Numbered from the stretch's first letter, positions 52,876 through 62,124 are shown. The stretch: DNA of 64,000 bases from Pseudomonas sp. QTF5 (GCF_000512695.2 NZ_AZRW02000023.1:25791-89790), one strand, 5' to 3'. The notes: generated by a model from the sequence alone, not told the origin. Numbers and translations: made by a program.

Positions 52876-52970
52876 TTGTGGGAGCGGGCTTACTCGCGAA
52901 AGCGTCGTATCAGTCGACATTGAATGTTGCCTGACACTCCCTCTTCGCGAGCAAGCCCGCCCCCACATTT
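52876..52970. repeat. REPIN between the SDR and HAD genes
   Basis: TTGTGGGAGCGGGCTTACTC at 52876 with an inverted near-perfect partner ending at 52970; spacer GTATCAGTCGACATTGAATG then TTGCCTGACAC. Same ~92-bp unit as in the prp operon. Both arms carry single unpaired changes, so this copy looks older. Confidence 0.88.
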
Positions 52971-52979
52971 ATACCGGTG

Positions 52980-53675
52980 TTAAGCCCACTCGAGTGCCGG
53001 CAAGCCACATGCACTAGGCTTGAACGCCTTCAACGTACGAAGAATGCCATCGGCGTGTGCGTACTTTTCATCGGCCATCGCCGCATCCGGGATCGCAATC
53101 GCCGTCATCCCCGCTGCTTTCGCTGCAGTGACGCCGAACGGTGAATCCTCGAACACCAGGCAATCCTCCGGCGCGACACCCAGGCGCCGCGCCGCTGTCA
53201 GGAAGATATCCGGCGCCGGCTTGGCTGCCCCCACTTCCGGGTCATCCGCGGTGACGATGAAGTCGAATAGCGCGAACCAGTCGCGGTGCAAGGTGGTTTT
53301 CTGACCGAACGACTGACGTGAAGAACTGGTGCCCACCGCAATAGGAATGTTATTGGCCTTCAAGTGCCGAACCAGCTCCTCTGCGCCAGGCATCGCCAGC
53401 GCCGTCGGAAAACGCTCGCGCATCAAGGGTTCGCGGATCACCAGGAATTCTTCGGCGGTGATCGGCAGGTCCAGCGCCTCGACCACATAGCGCGCCAGAT
53501 CACCCGCGCCACGACCGATGATGTTCTGTTTGACGCTCCAGTCGAAGGTCCGGCCATAACGCTCGGCAATGATGGACGTGACCTCGGTGTAAATGCCCTC
53601 GGTATCCAGCAACAAGCCGTCCATGTCGAAAATCACGGCCTTGATCGGGCCGAACTCATCCAAGGGTGCATTCAT
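52980..53675 (-). CDS. HAD-superfamily phosphatase (subfamily IA)
   Basis: 231 residues. Motif I FDMDGLLLDTEG, motif II VGTSSSRQSF, Lys in KPAPDIFLTAARRLG and motif IV EDSPFGVTAAKAAGM. This cap type is seen in sugar-phosphate phosphatases and phosphoglycolate/beta-phosphoglucomutase relatives (YniC/GS1-like). Substrate cannot be named. The following 263 bases to rhs show only a GAGGG ribosome site for rhs. Confidence 0.88.
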   Translation of the reverse strand: MNAPLDEFGPIKAVIFDMDGLLLDTEGIYTEVTSIIAERYGRTFDWSVKQNIIGRGAGDLARYVVEALDLPITAEEFLVIREPLMRERFPTALAMPGAEELVRHLKANNIPIAVGTSSSRQSFGQKTTLHRDWFALFDFIVTADDPEVGAAKPAPDIFLTAARRLGVAPEDCLVFEDSPFGVTAAKAAGMTAIAIPDAAMADEKYAHADGILRTLKAFKPSACGLPALEWA

Positions 53676-53938
53676 CGCATCAGATCCGTTTTCTCATGGC
53701 ATCCCAGGAGCGGCTCAGGCACGACCGGGTCCGTGATGGATTAAAGGGTTCAGCAGCATAGCGAGCGCGATTGGTAGAGAGCAACGGGCAACGCCTGACG
53801 GATACAAAAATCTGTGTCGAGACTCCCGCGATGATTTAGCGACTTCCCCTACACCAAACACCTCCTTTCCCGACTTCTTTTCTTGCTGATCCCCCGCAAA
53901 GTCTCGCGTTCCACATTGATCAGCGCGAGGGACTGCGA

Positions 53939-56900
53939 ATGTTCGAACCTGACAAGGTCCTGGCCTTGAACAATGCCATCGGCTTGCTGGTGGTCGCCGC
54001 CATGAATCCCGAGCGTCCGGACGTCGAAGCGTTGCTCGGTGATTTTCGACTCTGCCTCAACGACTACGAGGCCTGGGCGGAAAACTTCTGGACCGGTGGG
54101 GCGCTGAATGTCGAGCAAGTGTTCAAGGTCGGCAACGAAGTCCGGCTCAGCGCGCCGAAGGACTCCACCGCCCCTGTCGGTTCGACACTCGCCATATGCC
54201 CCGCCAGTGGTCCGTTGACCCTGGTGCACCTGTTTGAGGCCGCGCGTTTCGTGCCGATCGGCAATACGCCGGTGATGCTCGAACCGGTTATCTCGCAGCG
54301 TAATGGTGAACTGACGTTCGGTGAGCCCGTCCACAAAACCATTGGCCCCAGCGGCATCCTCGAAATCCCCGAATGCTGGCGCGGCCAGCGCTATCGCATC
54401 ACCTTCTTCCCCAATGTTTGCGCTGATCACGTCAAAGCACTCTATGCCTCCTATCAGGACGTTATCGGCGAGCTGGAAGGCTGGCTGCGCAATGAATGGA
54501 CGAGCGAATTCGAGCCTTTATGGGCAGTTTTTTCCGAGGCAGGGTTCACCCGGCGCTACGGCATGTTGCAACAGGCCGACTGGCGCGGCTTCGAGCGTTC
54601 GCTGCACGGTTTGTGGGATGACGTGAAGCAGGTCTACGCCCTGGTAGCAGACCTGCAAACCAACAGCGAAAAACTCCTTGAGTACCTGACCCAAGGCGAG
54701 CTTGAGACGCTGCTGAATGCCTCGGCTGAAGCCATCGCCAATGTGTTGCTGATGTTGAGCGATGAACCGTTGATGTTCATCCATCTCGCGGCCTTCACCA
54801 GTTGGCTGAGGATGTTGCCGCCGCAGTACATCGCCGAAGTCGTGGCGCAAATTCGTACAGAACTGTTGATCAGTTTCCTGCTGGTGCGCCTCACCGGACC
54901 TACGGGCCTGAAGCTCGGCATGAGCGCCAAAGTACTGGACAAGATCAAGTCCCGGCAGGCTCGACAGTGGTTGGCGGCGGCCAGTTTGCGACTGGCCGAA
55001 CTGACGGCCAAATCTGACCTGACAGCCCACGCTGGCGCGCTCAAACCGCTCGTGGTCAACGCGCGAAATGCACCACTGAAACCGGCACCGACGGTTCCGT
55101 TACAGATCAGTGCTGGCAACTCTCCAGTTGTACAGGTGAACAACCCTGTCGCTATCGCTCGCGACAAGTCCGGCGCCATGACCCGGCTGGGCCGTCACGA
55201 ACCTCACGACGATGCATCTAATCAGGCGAAAAATCCCAACGGCGACAGTGCCGATTCGGCGAATAGAACCGCTACCAACGGCTGTCCGGTGTCAATGGTC
55301 AGTGGCGAAGAACTGCTGACCCTGACCGACGGTTCGCTGGATGGGTTGCTGCCGTTTGCCTTCACCCGGTTGTACCGCACCAGCGCGGTGGAGATCGATT
55401 GCGGGCTGGGCTGGGGCTGGAGCCATTCACTGGCGCAGCGGTTGGAGCTGGACGATGAACACGTCGTCTGGATCGACCATGAAAACCGTCGTACGACGTT
55501 TCCGCTGCCGAGCGCCCAGCGCCCGGTGATCCACAACAGCCTGTCGCGGGCGGCGATTTACCTCGGGGACGAGCCGGAAGAGTTGATTCTCGCGTTGGCC
55601 GGCGAAAAGAGCCGGTTCTACCACTTTCGAGGGGGCCGCTTAACGGCGATCAGCGACGCCTACAACAACCGCCTCCATATCACTCGCGACCGTCAGGATC
55701 GCATTCAACGCCTCGATAACCGCGCCGGTCGTTCGCTGCTGTTGTGCTACGAGCGCAGGCACCTCGTCGCCGTCGAATACCAGTCGTTTCACCGCACCGA
55801 TGCCATGAATGAAGCCTGGCGTACAGAGCAGACGCTGGCTTTCTATCGCTACGACGCTCGCCAACGTTTGATCGAAGTAACCAATGCCGCCGGGGAAAGC
55901 GAGCGTTACGACTACGACGACCGGCATGTGATCCTGCAGCGGCAACTGGCCGGTGGCGCAAGTTTCTTCTGGGAGTGGGAACGCTCTGGCAAGGCGGCAC
56001 GCTGCGTGCGGCATTGGGCGTCATTTGCGCAGATAGATACGCGATATGCCTGGGATGACCACGGCAGCGTCACCGTCCAGAACATCGATGGCAGCGAAGC
56101 GGTTTACGAGCACGACGACCGCGCGCGGCTGGTGCGCAAGGTCGGGCTTAACGGTGGCGAACAGCTCAAGGCCTATGACGAACAGGGCCGGTTGGTGGCC
56201 GAGCAGGATCCGCTGGGGGCCGTCACTGAATACCGTTATGACGACGTCGGACGCCTGATCGCGCTGATTCCGCCGGAAGACGAGCCAACGGACTACGAGT
56301 ATCGCAACGGTTTCCTGCATGCGCGCTATCGCGGTAAAGCGGTGTGGAGATATCAGCGCAATGCTCAGGGCGATGTGACCGAGGCGACCGATCCCGACGG
56401 CCATATCACCCATTGCCACTACGACGCTCAGGGGCGGCTGCTGTCGATCCGCTACCCGGACACCAGCCGGCATGTGTTCGTCTGGAATGCCTTGGGGCAG
56501 TTGCTTGAGGAAACGCTGCCGGACGGTGGTCAGCGCAAGTTTTCCTACGATGCATTGGGGCGGCAGACGACCCGTCAGGACGAACACGGAACCGTCACCC
56601 GTTACCAGTGGGACGCCGCTGGCCGACTGACTCAGACGATTTTGCCTACCGGCGCCAGCCGCGCCTTCAGTTACAACGCCTACGGCAAGATCACCGCCGA
56701 ACGCGATGAACTGGGCCGCGTCACCCGCTACGAATACGCCGACGATCTGCATCTGGTCAGCCGTCGCCTCAATCCCGACGGCACCCAGCTGAAGTACCGC
56801 TACGACAACGCGCAGCTGCTGCTCACGGAAATCGAAAACGAATCCGGCGAAAAATATCAGCTGGACTACACGACCAGCGGATTGATCCGACAGGAAACCG

Positions 56901-58813
56901 GCTTCGACGGCCGCCGCACCGCGTACGTCTACGACCTCAACGGCCACTTGCTGGAAAAAACCGAGTTCGGTGATGACGGCTCGCAGCTGGTTACGGGGTA
57001 TCAACGGGATTCGGCCGGACGCCTATTGGTCAAGACCCTGCCCGATGGCATCAAGGTCGAGTACCGCTACGACTCGCTGGGCCGACTCGTCAGCGTCAAT
57101 GACGGCCACGATCACCCGCTGGAGTTTAAGTACGACCAACAGGACCGCCTGATCACCGAACACCAGGGCTGGGGCACCTTGCGTTATCGCTACGACGCTT
57201 GCGGCCGACTCACCCACCTGCGCCTGCCGGACAACAGCAAACTCGACTACCACCACGCCAAGGGCGGTGCGCTGACGGCCATCGACCTCAACGGCACACG
57301 ACTCACCACCCACCAGCTTGCCTTCGGCCGCGAACAGCAACGCCAACAAGGTCAACTCACCAGCGAATATGCCTATGACGATCAGGGCCGGCTGAAAGCT
57401 CATGCCGTCAGCCGACCTCAACATCCGCTGTACCGTCGCGACTATGCCTACAGCGCCAACGGCAATCTCGACCATATTGCCGACACCCGCCACGGCCAGC
57501 GCAGCTACCAGTACGACTCGCTCGACCGCCTGATCCGCGTCCGCTATTCCCGTGACCAACCGCCGGAAAGCTTCGCCCACGACCCGGCCGGCAACCTGCT
57601 GATGCAGGACCGACCCGGCCCGATGACCGTCAAGGGCAATCGCCTGCTGATGCAGGGCGACCGCCATTACGACTACGACGCCTTCGGCAATCTGACCCGC
57701 GAACGCCGCGGCACCGCGCAACAACTCGTCACCGAATACAGCTACGACTGCCAGCACCGCCTGATCGGCGTCACCACCCCGGACGGTCGTTGTTCAAGCT
57801 ACCGCTACGACGCCTTCGGCCGGCGTATCAAGAAAACCGTCGACGGCAAAACCACCGAGTTCTTCTGGCAAGGCGATCAGGTCGTCGCCGAAAGCAGCAA
57901 GGAGCATTACCGCAGCTACGTCTACGAACCGGGCAGCTTCCGCCCGTTGGCCATGCTCGACGGCAAGGGCCCGCGCCAAGCCTGTCCGTTCTACTACCAA
58001 CTCGACCACCTCGGCACACCGCAAGAACTCACCGACTACAGCGGCGACATCATCTGGGCCGCCCGATACACCGCGTATGGCCGCCTCACCCGCCTCAACC
58101 GTGACACCCACCAAATCCTCGATCAACCGCTGCGCTTTCAGGGGCAGTATTTCGACGCGGAAACCGGCCTGCACTACAACCGGCATCGCTACTACAATCC
58201 AGATGTCGGGCGGTACCTGACGCCGGATCCGAGCAAGTTGACGGGTGGGTTAAACGGCTATCAGTACACGCGCAATCCGGCGGGTTGGGTTGACCCGTTG
58301 GGGTTGAGTGAGTGCCCTGGAGGGGATGGGTGTAAGAAGCCATCGTTTGGGGATGAGGATCCGGCGGGTAAGGTGGGGGTTGATGAGGGGGAGCCCAGAA
58401 CCCCGAATCCAAAACAAGAGAACTATTATTTGTACCGTGGTGACGACCGAGAACCATGGGAAATTTTTGAGGCAGGATTTGAACCCTTGGGAGACAGTAC
58501 AGATCTGTACTTGCACGCACTAGATAATAGAAGCCCTCCCAGTTACTTTGTCAGCACTACGACAAACGAAAATGAGGCAAAAAAGTTTGCCACAGGCTAC
58601 GGGATTGCCGATGGTTACATATACGCACTGAAAAACATTAGGGGAATTGATGTAAACAAAGAACTTGGCATGATGTCACCACATCGGCGTGAGGTTGAGA
58701 TAGCATTCCCAGGAGGAATAAAAAATCATGACATCGTCGGCGCCACCCCCGTCTATGATGATGGTAGCTATAAGGGCTACTCCATACCAAACCCTTTCAG
58801 GAAGCAACCATGA
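53939..58813 (+). CDS. Rhs polymorphic toxin with ADP-ribosyltransferase-like tip
   Basis: 1624 residues. About 1-440 is an N-terminal region with hydrophobic segments (residues 275-325) and no PAAR motif. From 450 to 1400 come DUF6531 (NGCPVSMVSGEELLTLTDGS) and many YD repeats (YRYDSLGRLVS). The Rhs core ends PDVGRYLTPDP...WVDPLGL (Leu about 1456), the usual self-cleavage point. The 168-residue tip has LYRGD (Arg about 1500), YFVSTTTN (Ser about 1539) and REVEIAF (Glu about 1585/1587): the R-S-E triad of cholera/pierisin-type mono-ADP-ribosyltransferases. The tip DNA is AT-rich, unlike the core, a sign of tip exchange. Delivery, probably T6SS, is inferred. Confidence 0.9.
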   Translation: MFEPDKVLALNNAIGLLVVAAMNPERPDVEALLGDFRLCLNDYEAWAENFWTGGALNVEQVFKVGNEVRLSAPKDSTAPVGSTLAICPASGPLTLVHLFEAARFVPIGNTPVMLEPVISQRNGELTFGEPVHKTIGPSGILEIPECWRGQRYRITFFPNVCADHVKALYASYQDVIGELEGWLRNEWTSEFEPLWAVFSEAGFTRRYGMLQQADWRGFERSLHGLWDDVKQVYALVADLQTNSEKLLEYLTQGELETLLNASAEAIANVLLMLSDEPLMFIHLAAFTSWLRMLPPQYIAEVVAQIRTELLISFLLVRLTGPTGLKLGMSAKVLDKIKSRQARQWLAAASLRLAELTAKSDLTAHAGALKPLVVNARNAPLKPAPTVPLQISAGNSPVVQVNNPVAIARDKSGAMTRLGRHEPHDDASNQAKNPNGDSADSANRTATNGCPVSMVSGEELLTLTDGSLDGLLPFAFTRLYRTSAVEIDCGLGWGWSHSLAQRLELDDEHVVWIDHENRRTTFPLPSAQRPVIHNSLSRAAIYLGDEPEELILALAGEKSRFYHFRGGRLTAISDAYNNRLHITRDRQDRIQRLDNRAGRSLLLCYERRHLVAVEYQSFHRTDAMNEAWRTEQTLAFYRYDARQRLIEVTNAAGESERYDYDDRHVILQRQLAGGASFFWEWERSGKAARCVRHWASFAQIDTRYAWDDHGSVTVQNIDGSEAVYEHDDRARLVRKVGLNGGEQLKAYDEQGRLVAEQDPLGAVTEYRYDDVGRLIALIPPEDEPTDYEYRNGFLHARYRGKAVWRYQRNAQGDVTEATDPDGHITHCHYDAQGRLLSIRYPDTSRHVFVWNALGQLLEETLPDGGQRKFSYDALGRQTTRQDEHGTVTRYQWDAAGRLTQTILPTGASRAFSYNAYGKITAERDELGRVTRYEYADDLHLVSRRLNPDGTQLKYRYDNAQLLLTEIENESGEKYQLDYTTSGLIRQETGFDGRRTAYVYDLNGHLLEKTEFGDDGSQLVTGYQRDSAGRLLVKTLPDGIKVEYRYDSLGRLVSVNDGHDHPLEFKYDQQDRLITEHQGWGTLRYRYDACGRLTHLRLPDNSKLDYHHAKGGALTAIDLNGTRLTTHQLAFGREQQRQQGQLTSEYAYDDQGRLKAHAVSRPQHPLYRRDYAYSANGNLDHIADTRHGQRSYQYDSLDRLIRVRYSRDQPPESFAHDPAGNLLMQDRPGPMTVKGNRLLMQGDRHYDYDAFGNLTRERRGTAQQLVTEYSYDCQHRLIGVTTPDGRCSSYRYDAFGRRIKKTVDGKTTEFFWQGDQVVAESSKEHYRSYVYEPGSFRPLAMLDGKGPRQACPFYYQLDHLGTPQELTDYSGDIIWAARYTAYGRLTRLNRDTHQILDQPLRFQGQYFDAETGLHYNRHRYYNPDVGRYLTPDPSKLTGGLNGYQYTRNPAGWVDPLGLSECPGGDGCKKPSFGDEDPAGKVGVDEGEPRTPNPKQENYYLYRGDDREPWEIFEAGFEPLGDSTDLYLHALDNRSPPSYFVSTTTNENEAKKFATGYGIADGYIYALKNIRGIDVNKELGMMSPHRREVEIAFPGGIKNHDIVGATPVYDDGSYKGYSIPNPFRKQP

Positions 58814-59238
58814 AACCAATAGAAATATTAATAAATAACCATGGGATCGTAGAGACAGCCACAATCGAATGCGACAGAAGAAAACCGGCACTCACATTCA
58901 CGATGCAAAGTGGCCTAAAAAAAACTTATACAGCCTACGACCTTTACGTATGCTTTGGCATGTTAAGAGCCGACTATCCTGAGATAAAATTCTTGTGCAA
59001 AGGCGCCAAATTAAATGTTCATACTTCACGAATGTCATCCCAAATGTCTAATGGATTAGTCGCGTACGAACTTAAACTTGGAAAACCTAGCGAAGAAGAG
59101 GACATAGTACGAATTTTCGACTACGAAGACGAAAACATCACTAACAATATTGAGGAGCAAAAAACTTTCTACAAAAACTGGATCGAGTCATTGATTATTA
59201 CAACGACGCCAAAAAAACCTGAAGACAATATTCAATAA
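58810..59238 (+). CDS. Candidate immunity protein 1 for the Rhs tip
   Basis: 142 residues, starting inside the rhs stop (ATGA overlap), the standard place for cognate immunity. Soluble, no signal peptide or membrane helix. Central conserved core FLCKGAKLNVHTSRMSSQMSNG shared with the next two loci. Family not recognised. AT-rich like the toxin tip. Function inferred from context only. Confidence 0.75.
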   Translation: MKPIEILINNHGIVETATIECDRRKPALTFTMQSGLKKTYTAYDLYVCFGMLRADYPEIKFLCKGAKLNVHTSRMSSQMSNGLVAYELKLGKPSEEEDIVRIFDYEDENITNNIEEQKTFYKNWIESLIITTTPKKPEDNIQ

Positions 59239-59417
59239 AACAACCAACAACATAGAGTCATGAACTCACGCAAAACCGCTCATCGAGCAAATGCGCCAAG
59301 TGCCGGTAACAGCACTTACAATTCACAGCAGCCATATCAAAACAAAACATCTAGCCACAGAACATTCAGCCATATATTCGACCCCACTTACTAAATCTGA
59401 CAACTAGAGCAAACATA

Positions 59418-59843
59418 ATGAAACATCACATAAAACTACAAGTCGGAAACACCATTGAAGATGCAACGCTTGAAGAGCGCTTTAGCTCACTGACGTTCAA
59501 AATGAAAAATGGATTCAGAAAAACCTACACCGACCACGACCTGTATTTATGCCTGGCACAAATCCGACGAGACTTCCCTGAAATAAAATTCCTTTGCAAA
59601 GGAGCAAAACTTAATGTATTCCCTTCACGAATGTGCTCCCAGATGAGCAATGGAGGTGTCGCCTATGAGATGACACTGGGAGAAGCAGCATCGCGTGATA
59701 ATATTGTTCACATTTTTGATTTTGAGGACAAAAACATCACCACTGACATTTCCGAACAAATAAATTTTTACCATCAATGGATAAGCCATTTTCGACCAAA
59801 ACAAACTAATTCAGCAACCAAAATCCAGCTTAAAGAAGACTGA
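59418..59843 (+). CDS. Candidate immunity protein 2 (paralogue)
   Basis: 141 residues, clearly related to the preceding protein along its whole length: KTYTDHDLYLCL against KTYTAYDLYVCF, FLCKGAKLNVFPSRMCSQMSN against FLCKGAKLNVHTSRMSSQMSN, and IFDFEDKNITTDISEQ against IFDYEDENITNNIEEQ. The 179-bp gap before it is AT-rich and shows no gene. Extra paralogues in such loci often protect against related toxin tips. Confidence 0.72.
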   Translation: MKHHIKLQVGNTIEDATLEERFSSLTFKMKNGFRKTYTDHDLYLCLAQIRRDFPEIKFLCKGAKLNVFPSRMCSQMSNGGVAYEMTLGEAASRDNIVHIFDFEDKNITTDISEQINFYHQWISHFRPKQTNSATKIQLKED

Positions 59844-59993
59844 CTTATTTAGCTCGAAAAAACAAACCTTGCAGATAGCAAAATAAAGTGTTCAAGACAA
59901 AGTTAACATGGCAGATATTTCGGCGACACACTCATCGATACTAATAGTCGCCTATCAGGCCAACCACCTTTAAATCCGAACAGAAAATAGAAA

Positions 59994-60367
59994 GTGGACA
60001 GCGTAGAAATCTTAATGATCAAAAACGGTAGACGCCAGGTCGCGAAACTTCTCTGCGACTCGGAAACGCTGACCATTAATTTTGTTATGGAGGAGCGGAT
60101 TTTTACGACTGCCTTGGCAACATCAGAAAAGAACACTGCGACGTAGTGTTTCTGTGCAAGGGAGCCAAAATAAACGTACACCCTTCCAGCATGTCCTCCC
60201 AGATGTCGCTCGGTGTAAAAGCATATGAACTCACACTAGGTAAATATGCATCAAGGAGTGATCTGGTCAATATTTTTGACTATGAAGAAAACAATCTTAC
60301 GAACGATCCGGAGGTTCAAAGAGACTTCTTCATGCGCTGGGTTGAGTCAGACATTTCAGAGGAGTAA
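59994..60367 (+). pseudogene. Broken third immunity paralogue
   Basis: Two frames together match the two preceding proteins. From GTG 59994 the first frame reads EILMIKNGRRQVAKLLCDSE...LTINFVMEER, like the N-terminal third of paralogue 1. At about 60098 the match moves to another frame (DFYDCLGNIRKEHCDVVFLC) and continues to the stop at 60367 with FLCKGAKINVHPSSMSSQMS and IFDYEENNLTNDPEVQ. About eight residues corresponding to KNGFRKTY are missing at the junction. A small deletion with frameshift explains this. Translation from ATG 60146 of the last 73 residues is possible but unlikely to be functional. Confidence 0.78.
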
Positions 60368-60419
60368 CGAGTCGAGAAAAGAGGCTAGGAAACTTTCGAT
60401 AGTCTGTGAAAAACATCCA

Positions 60420-60440
60420 AGCCCAGCTCGACGCTGGGCT
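60420..60440 (-). terminator. Hairpin downstream of the Gly/Ser-rich gene
   Basis: AGCCCAGC (60420-60427) and GCTGGGCT (60433-60440) form an 8-bp stem. On the minus strand it is followed by TTGGATGTTTTT, an imperfect T-tract, so it may end the minus-strand gene that stops at 60468. Confidence 0.5.
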
Positions 60441-60467
60441 CAGTTCTACAGCAAAAAAAACTCTGAC

Positions 60468-60833
60468 TTAGCCGCCAGAACTACCGGTTTTACCTCCACT
60501 TCCTGCTCCACCACCGCTCTCATCAATTTCAAAATCACCTGACTCTCCAGACCCACTTCCAGAACCACTCCCCATCGAACTTCCATCGCTCATCGACCCA
60601 CCTCCCTTCCCCGGGCTGGTGCTGCTTCCATTGGCATCGCCGCCATTCCCACCACCAATGGTGTCCGGTGGCGGCGCCTTCCCGTCCGAGGTACCCGCAT
60701 TCATTTCCGAATAAGGTGGCATCCCGCCCTTGTCGACCGGCGCATCGCGGCCAGACGATTGAGCAAACGCCGCCAATGCACTGATCGACAATAAGCCGAA
60801 CACCGTCAGGGTCGTCAGTTTTGACCTGATCAT
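60468..60833 (-). CDS. Secreted Gly/Ser-rich low-complexity protein
   Basis: 121 residues from ATG at 60833 with a near-perfect AGGAGGTG 5 bases upstream. Signal peptide (LTTLTVFGLLSISALAAFAQ), then a mature part almost wholly Gly, Ser, Asp and Pro, with GSGSGSGSGESGDFE in the tail. No cysteine or catalytic motif. Likely a periplasmic or surface disordered protein; family not recognised. Confidence 0.75.
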   Translation of the reverse strand: MIRSKLTTLTVFGLLSISALAAFAQSSGRDAPVDKGGMPPYSEMNAGTSDGKAPPPDTIGGGNGGDANGSSTSPGKGGGSMSDGSSMGSGSGSGSGESGDFEIDESGGGAGSGGKTGSSGG

Positions 60834-60934
60834 GGCGCACCTCCTTTAAAGAGTGCTTTATCTGATCTCAGGCAGCGGTCGCTTTTTAAAGGTGCCGCAC
60901 CATCGACGAGCGGCGATGGATCGCTGCGCAGGCT

Positions 60935-61153
60935 TCAGCTCGGTTCGCCCGAGGCGTCATCCCCGGCAATGTCCGGGTCTTCCGGGTCGGCTTCCACATC
61001 ACCGCGCTTCACATCATCGGTGGGCACTTGTTCCACACCGGTGTCGTCATCGTCGGGCGGGCGCTGATCGCGACTGAGGGAGTCGGTGGGTGAAGGCAGC
61101 GGGTATTCGGGGGTATCGTCGTCGATGTCGGAGTCTTTTGGATCAGCGTTCAT
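60935..61153 (-). CDS. Small acidic disordered protein
   Basis: 72 residues from ATG at 61153 (GAGAGG upstream; the frame stays open further but only this start has a ribosome site). Strongly acidic: DPKDSDIDDDTPEYPLPSP and DDDDTGVEQVPTDD. No signal peptide or known domain. Function unknown. Confidence 0.6.
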   Translation of the reverse strand: MNADPKDSDIDDDTPEYPLPSPTDSLSRDQRPPDDDDTGVEQVPTDDVKRGDVEADPEDPDIAGDDASGEPS

Positions 61154-61261
61154 AACGCACCTCTCAATGGACCTGAAAAGCAGATCCTGACATTTCGAGG
61201 ACACCACGATAGACGCGGTTCGATCAGAGGGACGATCGGTCGGCCCGACCGCAAAGCACGA

Positions 61262-61429
61262 TCACTCGTCGTCTTCCTCGTCGTATTCGTCGTACTCGCA
61301 ATTGCCCACGTCGCCTGCGTCATCGGCATCGTTGAGCGGCACCGTGGCGTCGTCCATCAAAGACCCCGGATCTTCGTTGCCAGGATCGTTGATCGGGCCT
61401 TCTTCCTTGTCTTCGGATTCTGGAGCCAT
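61262..61429 (-). CDS. Very small acidic protein
   Basis: 55 residues from ATG at 61429 with TGAGG upstream. MAPESEDKEEGPINDPGNED then an acidic tail ending YDEYDEEDDE. It shares acidic, Asp/Pro-rich composition with the neighbour at 60935, though no clear alignment. Gene prediction rests on start context and composition only. Confidence 0.5.
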   Translation of the reverse strand: MAPESEDKEEGPINDPGNEDPGSLMDDATVPLNDADDAGDVGNCEYDEYDEEDDE

Positions 61430-61514
61430 GGCATGCCTCACAACGTTCAGGGTGTATATAAAGTTCGAGACGTCCTCCAGCCAATCGTTCCAGAGTCCTA
61501 ACGATAGAGACGAA

Positions 61515-61537
61515 AAACCCGGCACTGGGCCGGGTTT
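61515..61537 (-). terminator. Terminator of the His/Lys-tailed glycine-zipper gene
   Basis: AAACCCGGC (61515-61523) and GCCGGGTTT (61529-61537) form a nine-pair stem; on the minus strand it ends in five T. It lies 22 bases after the stop at 61559. Confidence 0.85.
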
Positions 61538-61558
61538 CTACGGTCACTCGATATCGAG

Positions 61559-61984
61559 TTAGCGATGCTTGTACTTATTTTTATGCTTGTGCTTGTGTTT
61601 GCCGCCACCGGAATGTGAGCTGCCGCTGTCATTACCCAGGTTGCTGCCCACCGCGCCACCGGCTGCGCCGCCCACGCCCGCACCAATGGTCGAGCCGGTA
61701 GAGCCGCCTAGGCTATTGCCGATCACCGAGCCACCCGCCGCGCCGATACCGCCGCCAACGGCCGCTTCTGTGCGGCTGCCCTTGCGCGCACCGACCGCGC
61801 TGCCTGCCGCACCGCCGACGCCAGCGCCAACCGCTGCTCCTGTGCTGCCGCCTAGTTGACCGCCGACTACGTTACCCAACGCGCCGCCAAGACCACCGCC
61901 CACTGCAGCGGTGCCGTCGCCGGCAGCCATTGCACCCTGAGCGACCAAAAGTCCTAAAACCACCGTGGACAATGTCAAACGCAT
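61559..61984 (-). CDS. Glycine-zipper protein with His/Lys-rich tail
   Basis: 141 residues from ATG at 61984. Signal peptide (LTLSTVVLGLLVAQGAMAAG), then a long run of glycine-zipper repeats (GGALGNVVGGQLGGSTGAAV and IGNSLGGSTGSTIGAGVGG), and a tail GGGKHKHKHKNKYKHR. Glycine zippers pack in membranes or assemble outer-membrane structures. The alternating Lys-His tail could bind metal or anionic polymers. Tandem paralogue of the next gene, which lacks that tail. Confidence 0.82.
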   Translation of the reverse strand: MRLTLSTVVLGLLVAQGAMAAGDGTAAVGGGLGGALGNVVGGQLGGSTGAAVGAGVGGAAGSAVGARKGSRTEAAVGGGIGAAGGSVIGNSLGGSTGSTIGAGVGGAAGGAVGSNLGNDSGSSHSGGGKHKHKHKNKYKHR

Positions 61985-62124
61985 GATATGAACCTCTAAT
62001 TTCCGCATCGGGGGAAGAACGTGCCGCGGATAGGCCTCAGCCTGGCATCTGCGTCTGTTGAACAGCAAAGCAAATACCGACTGTACGAGATTTGAGCCAC
62101 ATCCGGGAGAAACGTTCCAAAACG

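Noticed and set aside
35559..52970. Inverted REP repeats considered as a CRISPR array
   Set aside because: The units are scattered between genes, palindromic in pairs and without regular spacers or cas genes; they are REP/REPIN elements.
59903..60181. Minus-strand open frame of 92 codons opposite the broken immunity gene
   Set aside because: The plus strand has clear homology to two neighbours; the minus frame has no ribosome site or match.
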